Assembly (NCBI GenBank): GCA_022605955.1
Contig: JAKCOZ010000005.1
Location: 46,924,950-46,988,949 of the forward strand
Direction: 5' to 3'
DNA length: 64,000 nt
Origin: Rallus limicola
Taxonomy: Eukaryota > Chordata > Aves > Gruiformes > Rallidae
Shown here: positions 37,827 to 49,800 of the stretch, piece after piece
Numbering within the stretch: the first letter of the stretch is position 1
Layout: the number at the start of each line of letters is the position of its first letter
Notes under the pieces: model-generated
Told to the model about the DNA's origin: nothing
Databases searched by the model: none
The model's input: only the letters and a program-made list of their open reading frames with translations
Program-made: the position numbers and the translations under genes

Positions 37827-38732
37827 GGTCTCAGCTACAAAGCAGGCAGGTTGAGGGCTTCTTAATGAAAAAAATATTAGCTATTTTTTTGTTATGACTA
37901 AACTCAGGTTTTTTTCCTTAGCTATATTTTCAGAAATGTCTAAGGAATCCTGAAAAAAAAAAATTGTCATCAAAATTTTAGGTAACAACAAACAGTAATG
38001 CTACTGGATCCTCATGTTCAGTTTACCTACGTATTCATCTGCCTGTATTTATCAAACTATGTGGGTGCCTTCCATGGAGTGAATGTGAATGTATATGAAC
38101 AGATTTGTATATGCACAGACATGTATATGTATGTACATACTTTAAATCCACCATTTTCAGAAAATGTATGGGGTAAGTAGTGTATAAAGCCTTTACTGTT
38201 AATTTTCCATGGTCAGGCTATAAAGATATGAATGAATAATTGCCACTGCATTAGGCATGCTGACAGAGCCGTTGTAGTAGGATTTGAGCTACTGGCAATG
38301 TTTTATTTTGTTTGTTGATGCCTTCAAATATGTGTGTAGCCAAAACACAAATTATGTTTCATTCAGACACAAGGCACTTGGTTTGATACAGGTGTATCGA
38401 CAAAATGTAAGGATTTCATACAAATGAATTAAGGAGCTTTCTTTTCTTAAAACACTGAGGTGCCCTATCTTCTGCAAATAATGCCAACAGGAGACTCCAT
38501 GAGCTAATCAGTTTTATATAAATTAGAATCTGGTTTAAGGTCTCAAAAGGATCTCTGAAAACAGCCCACATTTTCCCAAACTTTTCCTAACTTTATGACA
38601 TTAACTGGATACTCTAGTTTGCATATAAACATCCACCATCATTTTGAATCTAGTTAGGTGTTACAACAAAATCCAAGACTGTGTGAAGCTTTGCAAATTT
38701 GGCAATCACTTCTCAGTGTTACTGTGGCATCA

Positions 38733-38774
38733 GGATTCTATGATTTTATTGTGGATTCTATGATTTTATTGTGG
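38733..38774. repeat. Tandem duplication, 20-bp unit, two copies
   Basis: The unit ggattctatgattttattgt occurs twice head to tail (38733-38752 and 38753-38772), followed by gg. The copies are identical, so the duplication is probably recent. The core attctatga resembles the CR1 terminal box, but no CR1 body lies beside it. Confidence 0.95.
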
Positions 38775-40904
38775 CTATATGACTTCATATTTTGTCAGTC
38801 TTTAAATGCATGAAATATACTAAGTGATCTGAAATTTAACAGCTGGCTGAGCACAATTTTACTGATGATTAGATTTGGGGAAAGAGAAACAGGTGCAGAA
38901 AGACTCCCTTCTGCAACTACAGAATAGTATGACAGGAATTAGTCATTCAGTATCTGCATGAAAATAATCATAAATTCTTAATAATATTTCATTTTGAGTC
39001 TCCTACTTGGGAAGCTGGTCATCTGCATAGTGTGAAAAGGATTAGCTGTCTTTACTGTCTTGTGGATTATAAACTATTACTATAGAATAAAACCAGTCAC
39101 GCTTTTCAGGGTTACAGATCATCTTTGCAATATAATTCAGTGACAGCTGATAGTTTGTATACTGCTAAAATGCATTCTTGTGGGAAACAATAGCTATAAA
39201 TGCCCTGTATAGGTGCTGGAATATACCTGCTGTCTGTAGACATTTTCCATTAGAATGATACATGCTTATATGTTTGATATGTTGGTATATATTTTAACTT
39301 CATGAAGTATTAGTATTAGTAATGGTTCTCCACTGCTGTCAATGATAACATCCAACAGCTTCTGTGAGGCATTTATTTTGATGATGAGTTTTCGGATGAT
39401 GGCAGAAGCCATTTTTCATGAGGAATGGTTTTCCACATGCAGGAAAACAAATATCAGACTGACTTAAGAGCTATCCTTTTCTCCATTTCCCTTGGGCTCC
39501 TTTCTCCAACTTGCTGAATTAGTGTTGTTTCTAATGTAATTAGGCCACTGTGAAGCATTTCCCCCCCCTACTTTTGCTGTATCATAAATGCTTTGTTCCC
39601 ATGTCCCAGCAGCAGCCCCGTTTTTCATCCTTTTTTATGGTTTGACTTCAGGCAATCTTTACAAAGCTCCAGCTGCCCTCTCTGAATGTACTTGACAAAG
39701 CTTTGTTTCAACATGAAGAACATTATGGCAGGAAGTACTTGGCTTCTATGCCTAGAAGTGAATTTTTATCAATCTTAATGAGACAAACTTGGAAAGATCT
39801 TTTGGTTTGCTAATATTGAATAATAGGACGTTTAACTGTGTGAATTGGTAACATACTAAAAGAAATCTCTTAAGTCCTTTATTGCCAGTGCAATTCTCCC
39901 TTTTCTTTATTTTTCCACAGTCTTCCTTGGAGCCTCTTAAGTCTGGGAGCTTTGGATAATCTCTGACTCACTTTGTCATCTAGGAATGGACTACGTAAGA
40001 GGACTTTTCTAAATATATGGATGTATTTACTGCAGACATCAGCTGTGCTTGTATTTATATTTCATACCTTTTCCAAAAATCTGCTATTATTTTTTTAAGT
40101 AGGCATGTGAATGTGTGAATAAAATCATGTTGAATATAGAGTAGGATTAAGTTTACTGAGAATAGCAGCTCTTTTGTGCTAAGACTTGTCTGTGCTTGCA
40201 CAGTTCCAGCAATCCATGCCTGCTGCCTCCAGAGAATCTGAAAGAACCTATAATTACAAGACATCCCTTTAAAATGGCACTTGTTTTGCAGAGCAAGTAC
40301 AATAAAGCTAACACTTAAAACTGAAATATACTCCTTTCACCTCAAAGAGATATCCTAAATTATGTCTGATAGCTCAAAACCTTTCATTTACTCACTGAAT
40401 ATGTAAGCTAAAGATCTGTTTTCTAAGCAGCTCCAGTAAACTATTGTGTGAGGTATTTCAGGACAAGAGGGAAATGCTGGTGTGCTGGGGAAATGGCAGT
40501 GATGCTTCTCTGGGATTGTTACGCGGTTGTTTTCGAGAGAGGGATTCAGTCTCAAAGAAATGCACTTGAAAGGCTTTTTCTGAGACTTAAAGGGCATCTT
40601 AGAAACCAAACTCAGAAGCTAAGCTGGTCTAGACCAGTCCAAGAAAAGGAAGAGTGGGGATACGGTTGCCATACGGAATGATTTCCTCTAAAGAAAAGCA
40701 ATGGCTTAAGAAGAAAAGGAACAGAACTAATCATGATTATATTCTCTTCTGGAAATAGACAGCTTCTAATGATGGAACAAATGATTCTGGAACAGTCTTC
40801 TTATAAGAGAAGCAGATAAAAAATTTGCACTTAAAAGATGGAGATACAGGGTTGCCTGTAACTGCAGATAACTGTTCCTAAATCTTCAGGTTCCTAAATG
40901 TCTT

Positions 40905-40926
40905 TCCCTCCCCCCTCCCCCCCCCA
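40905..40926. repeat. C-rich low-complexity tract
   Basis: C runs are broken only by single T bases. On the minus strand they give three or more G runs with short loops, a weaker G-quadruplex candidate than the ones at 34.6 and 55.2 kb. Confidence 0.75.
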
Positions 40927-43704
40927 TTACTTTTTCACAAAAAGGCTATTGTCAGTAAATTTATTCTAAAAATGGATCTCAGCCATTCCAAATCTTACTC
41001 CCTTCAGTGTTCAGTGACATTCAAGCAAATTGGTCCTCGTGGGAGAACAGCACCAAGAACCAGCTCAGTGCTGCCAGTGACAGAAGTCAGAAATGGAAGA
41101 AATCTCATTGAGAAGGCCAGTGTCAAGAGACCTACCTTCCAGAACCTGGTGTGGCTAAAAATTTGTCATTTCATCTCTGCTAGCAACCCATTTACCAGTC
41201 CTATATTTTCACATGTTTACAATACAAATGCACGGCAACAGAGCAGTAGTATTTTCAGTTGAGAATACTATGATTACAGAGATAATACATAGAGAAACAT
41301 TCCCAGGAGATGCTACCAGGCAGTTTAAAAATGATAGAAGTTATGAATATTTTACGTATTTTCAGATTTTGCTCCTGGTTTGTCTATATAACCCTTAAAT
41401 TTTCTCCCTGAAGAGAATGGGTGCTTTCCCTGTAGATAGATTTCTACGATTCTTTTGATGAGAAAATTAAGCACTGAGTGATCTGCTTCAGAAATCTGCT
41501 CACTGGAGAATTGGTAAATATGCATGTAAACAACTGCCCTAGAGTATAATCTGAACTATTTTCAGTTTATTGTTTGGTAGGATAGAAGAAGGAATTAATT
41601 AAAAAAACACAGAGACTAAATTTCAGTTCAGAAATTGTATTTCTGTCTCCTCAGAAACCTGATCAAGTCCTCCTCTCCCTTCTGCCACTATAGATTTAGC
41701 TTATTTTTGCTAAATTCCGCTCTTAGTGAAGAAGGTATTCATCACAATTTTGTGGACTTGCCAGGGTTGGTTGGAATGGAGTTTATTCCTTGTATATCCA
41801 TGCAGGTTCTCTCAGTCTGTCTTGCACTCTGTGGGGCTATTTGAAATTGATTTTTGCTAGTTTTATGTCTCTTCCATTATAAAGGACAGATTTTCTGTTG
41901 TCTTAGGCTATGCTACATTCATTTTGAAGACACTTATCTGTGCCAGGCACTGTTACATTGTACTCTTGGGTGTGTCAAACAAACAATATGACTCCCAACA
42001 TAGAGAAAATCAGTTCACTTCTCTATCTCTTGACTTGCTCTCCTACCCTTTTCCCTTCTCGTCCATTTATAGTATCAGTTCATTAGGAGGGGAATTCTCT
42101 TAGGATCTGGGGAGAACAGCATGCAGTATACTGATTTCCTATCTCAGGATGGGACTTGAAGCAATATAGTAAAGAGAAAATGACAGAAAGATTCTGGTGG
42201 GGACACTTGAATGGAGGGTCTTTTGAGAAATCAAGAAAATAAGCTAGAAAGAACATCTGAGGGATGGCAGTCCTTAAGATGCAGTAAAAACATCCTAATA
42301 CTCTCAGATTTCTTTGGGGTTAAATTTCAGATTAGCTAATGGGAAGATTTGAAAATTATTTGATTATCCTGAATACTGTTTTAAACCAGATAAATATCAA
42401 TGAAAAGGTTGAATACAGAATAACACAGGAACCAGAGCAGGCTCAGAGGTGGGAACAGCACAGAATTTCACCTCCCCATGGATGAGCACTGCCAGGGGAG
42501 GGGGCACCACTGGGATGAAGAAGCAGGCATGATGCTCCTGCTTTTGCTAGAGCAAAGGGCCATGACTGCTGCTCCTGCAAAAGGGATGAGCAAGAATTTT
42601 CAGCCTACGGACAACATCCTTTCCCTTGGCAGTAGACGAGGCAGGTCTCTGGCAGAGGCAAAGCAGGCAGCTGCCCCAGCAACTGCATACTTTGTCTACG
42701 TCTAGAGCTGGCTCTGCAAATCCCATTCCATTTATTTTAGGGCTTGAATCATATACTATACCTGGCTCAAGGCCCATTCTATGCTTTGAAAGTGCTTTGG
42801 GGAAAAAAAAAAAAGCACTGCAAAACAAAATTGCCAGGTGTGAGCAATCAGAGCACAATTAAATCTATTATGAATGGAATGAATTATCTCCCTTAAAAAA
42901 AAGTATTAGCTGTTGGGGAACATGTCTCATTTAGCAATTAAAAAATGTATATGTTCAGGTGAGTCTTATTACTGCTGGGCTAACTCCTCTCATATGCTTC
43001 TTCATACTCTCTTTTGCCGGAAGTGGATGTGTTGCAGAAAACAGACTCAGTCTTCATCCAGATGTACAGCAGTGAGTCACAGGCATGTGGCTGCTTTATT
43101 CAGTATAGCAAAGGCTAACTATGATCACAGAAAACTAACAGATACTTTTCAAACTAGAGAGATAAACACAGGATGGTGACGATTCAATGATATAGAATAT
43201 ACCTCTCAAAGGAAGGTCATTGAGGATTAAAGGTGAGACAGGCTCTGAAGTAGTACTTGGCCGAAGTGCAGGTCCTGCTTTCAAGACATGAGTACAGAAA
43301 GGTTATTCTTTGACCAGTCTCACAGACATCCACATTTGGGATTCTGGGGTACCCTAGGAGACTGGACAGACACTGAGCTGCCTGGGTCCAAGCAGCTGGG
43401 TTCCCCAGCTCTGCTATGATTCCTCTGCGAGGCAAGAGGTACAGGTCCACCTGACCTTTAGGGATGGGCAATAGAGAGTTAGCATAAAGTCCAGCGGCTG
43501 TGATTACTTATTAAGAATCCAGTGGTGGTGGTATGTATCACACACTTTTTGTGATTTGAGCATGGAGCACTGATTTGTTTCCATTTGAGAGACTGCAGTC
43601 CTGTTTTTATTTTTTCTCAGGATATACTATAGCTAGATAGCTGCCAGCATAAATTTCCATGCCTTCCATTGAAACCTGACACTGAATAACCAGTAATACA
43701 ATGT

Positions 43705-43834
43705 GAGGAAGAGGAAGAGGAAGAGGAAGAGGAAGAGGAAAGGAAAGGAAAGGAAAGGAAAGGAAAGGAAAGGAAAGGAAAGGAAAGGAAAGGAAAGGAA
43801 AGGAAAGGAAAGGGGAGAAGAGAAAGAAAAAAGG
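43705..43834. repeat. Purine-only tract: (GAGGAA)n then (AGGAA)n
   Basis: 130 consecutive bases are A or G on the plus strand. Six GAGGAA units (43705-43740) pass into about 14 AGGAA units (to about 43811) and then a looser GA-rich tail. Both arrays are almost perfect, which points to recent expansion. Homopurine tracts of this length can form intramolecular triplex (H-DNA) and are often unstable in length. The Lys/Arg/Glu repeat open frame starting at 43703 comes only from the repeat. Confidence 0.97.
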
Positions 43835-46800
43835 TTCGGTTGCTCTGGTTTCTTTGTTTATATGGTATTTCGCTCTTTCTTCAGCTGTTTCAGCACTCAG
43901 GAATCCTTACTCAAGTGGTTTGAAAGTCCTGTTTGGGACCCAGAGATATTTTCTTGAGGTTACACAGTGCCTGTGTTTTGTTCCCAGAATATGATTTGGC
44001 TCAGATACCAGAAGAGCAAGCATACATGACTCAGGATGCAGTACACTAATGCTAACTAGTCTGTGCATATAATTGAAATTTTAATACATTCTTTTGGATT
44101 TGGCTGCCAAGTGCAACTGATGCCTAATTGGCCCTGAGGTTTGTAACAATGTTAACTTGTTATGATATAAATATGGGAACCAGAAGGTCTTATCTGGTAG
44201 CTGATCCTGTCAAACAAAATAAAAACTTGTACGGTAAGTCTGAATTTCTAGTAAGACAGTGGGGCCAAAACACATGGAAATCAGCTTCCTACTTTTGCAA
44301 GTTTTTTTGACCAAAAGCAATTAGAATCAAATTCCCATCTCAGACACAAGATCGCATCGTGATATGCCCTAATGTGCACTGAGGCTCTGGGTCTGAAGGA
44401 GATGGCAAAGTATCATGAGGCCCATAAAATCAAGTCTTTTAGCAATACAGAGATTGAGTGAGCCTGTTAGCAGCAGATGGTACTCCCTTCACTCCCATGT
44501 AATTCTGGGTCCTCTAACTTTCCCACAGCCCCTGCTAAAAGGTATCTCCTTTGCTAGAAACCTGCTACTGCTTGACAGCTGAGTAATGGGATTTGTGTCT
44601 GCACAACACCAGCTTCAGGCTCCTGCCAATTCCAGACCAGGGCTGCAGCCTCTTGACTCCTACAAGTGTAGAAAATATTGGGTTAAACCAAGGTAAATCA
44701 AAGGGTTGTCTCCAGGTGAAAGTAATCCTTTGCTGGGGAAAACTTCACACGTGATAACAGACACCACAACTCGGCTAATGTAAATGACAGGACTTGGGCA
44801 GCACTTGATTAGCAGGTAAGCGGTCATCCTTGCACACCAATCATCTAACAGTGATATCAGTGGTATTTGCAGAAGTTGGTGGCTACTTAATAATCTGCAA
44901 GGGACCATGTGAGTGTGAGAGAAGTGTTTGTGGGAGAAAGAAGCTCTAAATAAGTTAAATGGTTCTACGACCATGTTTAAGGTAGCTCAGATGTGAAAAC
45001 AGTAAATCCTCAATTGTCAGATAGTTAAATCAGAACAGTCTGTTTCCTTTCAGCTGTGACATATTCTCTGTGATTTACAGAAACAGATTTTCAGGAGCTG
45101 AAGGGTTACCTGCAACACAAGATCACAGAAAGGACTGAAATTTCTGTAGTGTCTGAGCAGAAGCTGTTCTGCAGGAAGGGTGACAACCTTGACTATCATC
45201 AGAGGCTGCTGTCTCACTGCTAAGCACTGCACCATTGCAACCAGTGAACATCCAACATCTTGGTATTAGAATTCAGAAATTTTTTACAACATATTTTTCT
45301 CTATTTTTCTGTCTCTGAGCATAGCTGAACAGTGGATTTTGTTAGCTGTTTCAGCAGCTGCTGATCTCTTTCTCTCAACCTATCCATCCTCTTTTGGAAA
45401 GAGGAAGCTGCATCCTACCATTGCTACTGTAAGGCTTAAGCTTGATCCCAGCAGCTGTTTTACATCTTCAGATGAGCAATCTTCTTGAATACTCACAGGA
45501 TTCTCCAGTTAAGGTCTTTATAGCTCATTCTGACAGAATTTTTTCTTCCTGACTCCCTTCCTCCTTTGCAGAGTGTATTTCAGCATCATCTCTGAACATC
45601 CTACTGGCAACTACCTCTGCTGAGAAGTGACATCCTTTCATGGTCTAACGCCCGGCATCTTGTTCCTGTCTTGTTTTCATGTAATCTACTTTTAACAGCT
45701 CCAGACGTCTCAGCAGGAGGGCTGAAGCATCCTTACTATCTGTATTTCCTGGCCTTTTTCTGATAAGACTTAGAGGTCCTCAGTTCCCTTAGTTCCCCAA
45801 CTGAACAAAATGGTAGGGGAGTGCAAAATCTTATTCTCTTACTCCCCTGATGTGCTAAAGTGTGACAGGAATGTCAGTTCCTGTGCTCCTGGGAATACAG
45901 ACATGTTAAACACTCTGGACAGTAAGAGGGTGGAAAGGTATGGTCCCAGCCCTGTCCTCTGCCTGCATCACTGACCAAAAGCTAGGAGAGCTCTATCAGA
46001 GTCTAGCAATGAATCTCCAGAAATTGTTTTTCATAGAATGTGTCTTAAAGTCACATTTTGATACTTTAGGATTAATTCCTAAAGTTAAAGTTGAAGACCT
46101 ATTTGGAATATGCATTTGAATTTATTCTCTGATTTCTTGTGAGTTCTCTGGCCTGATCCATGGTCATAGTTAACCCTTAACACTTGCATCTCACAATAGG
46201 ACAAGAGCTTTATGCTCTCAGATGATTATCTACCAATAAATTATGTACCTATGTCTTGGCAGAGCCATAAGATGCTACTTTCTGACTCCTGAAGACTAAT
46301 CCAGGTAGATGATAAACTCTACAACCTCATATCAATCACATCTCAGTTAGCAAAAAAACCCATGGGTTAGAATGCTCTCATATTTGGCCTCTTTCTGTTG
46401 CTTTCAGAAACGTTTCAACCAAGCATTTGTCTTGGACAATTAGACTGAGATAAGGCTACAGAAATGGAAAACTCAGGGAGAAAAAGGAATACTTTAGCAT
46501 TGGCTAGTGATGTCTTCAGTTGACTGTGCACATCTCTGGTTAGCAGTATGAGTTAAAAAAAATTGTATATTGAATATCAATAATGAGTATGAGAATAGGT
46601 CATCAAACAAATGTGGATTTTACACACCTTGTAGAAAGTTATGTGACCATTTCAGCTGTAGCTAAATACTTCATTAAATGTTATGGAAAATAAAAGTTTT
46701 ATTTCTATTGGTAAGGGTTTCACATCCTGGTATGAAATGACCTTTTATTTCAGACAAGTCTTGCTATCTGATTAGCTCCTATGGGTAAAGTAAAAGTATG

Positions 46801-49800
46801 AATACGTTTTTCTATCTTCACCTCACTGATGTGAGGTGAAGGTTCCTTTCCTTCTTTCCTTTCTCTCAGTTTCTTTCCAACTCTGTACTTTTTTAGAGGA
46901 CAGTAATTTGCTGAAAGAATTCGTAGCAAGCTGATGTCAATCTGATTACAATTAACAATATGTTCCATTTCCATTTTCTTCCTTCAAATGAGGATGAATG
47001 ATAGCAGAACAAGCCAGAAAAAAAAGAGATTTAAAATAAGCTAAGGTCTCTCTAGATTTCTATAAATAAATGGTTTGTTCTTTTATGGTAGGCAGCAATT
47101 TTTTCTATGTATCCCAACACTTTTTGTTCATTTGGACCTGACAAGGTAAATGAGTAGTAACAGTGAAACAGGCAAGGTAGATGCAAGGAAAATGCTGTTT
47201 TCTGGATTTATTGAGCTTATTTGATGGTGTTGAAAATATTTTTTTCTTCTTTTATAGCCATCATTCTGTTCAGAACTCCTAGTGTATGTCAAACACCACA
47301 TAAGTGAATAAACATACCTTTTTTATGTGTTAATGGAAATTATGTGCTCTAAAATTCTTGTTTCTACTGCAACCCAGAATCATAGGTACTGAAGAACTCA
47401 TCTTCTTCTTTGTAAATTGAATTTAAGTATAAATATAAATATAACAGCTTTTGGTTAAAATTGACAGTCCCACTAATTCAGAAGGTGGAAACACATAGGT
47501 AGCCCCACTAAAGACAGATAAGGATCAGGTGGGTGAACCACCACAAGTGCTGAAGATACAGCACACAGGCCCAGCATGTTGGGTATGCTCCCAGAAGTAC
47601 ATGTAGTCACCACATCATTAGAATGGTGGTAGCAATGGATCATAGGAGATCATTGCTGGGAGGCTTTGACCTGCAGATTACTTTGTGCAGGTGGGTTGAG
47701 GGGACTGATCCCAAGGAAAGGACATGCACTCCCAGTGTCATCTCCTTCTAGCATTTGCTGAGGACTGTCTGAAAAGCTCTTGAGAGATACCACTAAGACT
47801 CAGGAAGGCTGCAGAAAGAGGTCCCTGACATACAGCTCCTGAAAAGGCTATCAGCAGCCTACATCTGTGTTGCTCCAGTTGAACTGTGAAGCAGAAAGGT
47901 CTGAGGAAGCCCTGCTTGGAGACCCTGGACTGAAACAGAAAGGTTAAGGGATTCAAGACAAGATAAGAAGACAGAAGAATAACACTTAGTCCTTTATCCA
48001 ACAACTTACTAGGTACATGTGACTCCTTGTACACCACAACTGAGGTGATTGTTGCCTGGGGTACCTGCGGTCTCATCTACCCTCTGCAAGGGGGTCAAGG
48101 AGCAGTGAGAGAGCTTGCTCTGTCACTCCATCCTTCCTAAAGCAGAGATCCCTACTCTCATGTAGCCTGACACAATTGGTAAAATCTAAACCCAAGGTTC
48201 CCTGCAGAGGAACCTTAGGCTAACTCACAGGACTGATGTTATTGAATTTACAGTAACTTGTTCCAGGGAAGCTTTTGGCTAATTGACTAATATACTTCAT
48301 TCTATTCTCAAAAATAAGGATTATGTTATGACTTTAAGTTTTGTTCCTCACCCTGTTTATTAAATGTGAATGGCAGTACTTATGTAGAACATCTCTACCT
48401 CAGATTTTTTCTATCTGCAGTCTTAGGACAATAACTCTACAGTGAGGCATCATTGGTGTGAAGTACTCCAGTATGCTAATTTAGATGCAAAGTTGTAGTT
48501 GAGTTTGGATGCCTAAGGTTAGGGCCATGTGCTGAACCTTGGGTAAAATCTGTGCTTCTGATACTGAGATGTTGGTGGAAGCTAGAAAATACTTCTCTTG
48601 TGGTGAATGCCAGACATAAATATTTTAATCAATGCCCTTTCCTGGCCTTCCCTCCCCCCCAATTTATATACTTTTTCACTCCTCATGGTAGTTATGTTTG
48701 CGTCACACAGTCATTGAGGAAACCTCTGCCTTTAAAAATCTTGGTGCTTCTCTGCTGTAGCCCTGAAGCACTTTGGGTGTATGCAAATGCTAAATGAGCT
48801 AAATGAAACACTTTCAGATGTGAACTACAGCAAAGAGACCGCAAACACAGTCTTTGGGCTGAATTAGCACTGGCCAGTGAATAAATACATTGCTGCCATT
48901 AAGAATGAATACAGCTCAAGGTGTTTACCTACTTTTCAAACATTGCAGTAGTTTATAATCACTAATGGGCAAATGATGGTTCTTTGTTTAGTGGGAGTAT
49001 GCTTCATTCTTTTGTTTCAGGTACTACATAAAGTATCACAGGCAGTATTTGCAGAAAGAAGGGTGTAGGGTTAATTTTTCCAGTCTCTAACATTTTAACA
49101 TAATGCTTTAAAATTCCAGAACTAATGCAAGGCAGACAAATATTAGGACCCAAAATTATGAGCACTTTCTGACATGTTGTTTTATGTGAAGGAGGCACAG
49201 CAATAGATGTGTAATTGATGCTCAATTGTTAATTACTTAGGTACTGCTGCCAATGAAAAACGTAGATGGTTTATTGCCCTAATCTCCCTTTCCCCTATTG
49301 TTCAGGGTAAGGAAAGATCATGCTTGAAGGTATATCAGATCTGCCTTTTATTGTGTAGTGTGAATAGGCTGTGGGCTATATATTTTATCTCCCTCTGTGC
49401 TAGATTATCTGCTATCCAATGCTGTTTGGCTGCTGCACCTTATATCCCTTTGTCTCTTCTTTTGGCTTCTCACTTTATCAAATCTCACAGTCAATCTAAA
49501 CAGAAAATAAGGCATAAAGAAACAGTTAAAGAAGGTTACACGAATTTTACAGTAATACAAGACTGATATACTTTGGGCCACAGGGATGTGCTCCCTTCTA
49601 TCATGTTTTTTAATCCATTTAATCAACTGATCAGCATTTTTCTTAAAATTAAGTTATTTTTAGTCATTAACCCCGTTTTTATGGTTAGAAATGGTCTTTC
49701 AGCTGCAAGACTAAATTTATGCCTCCTCAGTTCACACTCATTTGTTTTTATTCCTGTGCTGCCCTGTAACTTGAAGCATTCATCTCCCTCTCTGCTTGGT

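Noticed and set aside
39478..39510. Minus-strand MEK start that might be the BEGAIN first coding exon
   Set aside because: The frame hits a stop after ten codons and there is no donor in the required phase.
43703..43957. Lys/Arg/Glu repeat protein on the plus strand
   Set aside because: It is the translation of the GAGGAA/AGGAA array, not a gene.
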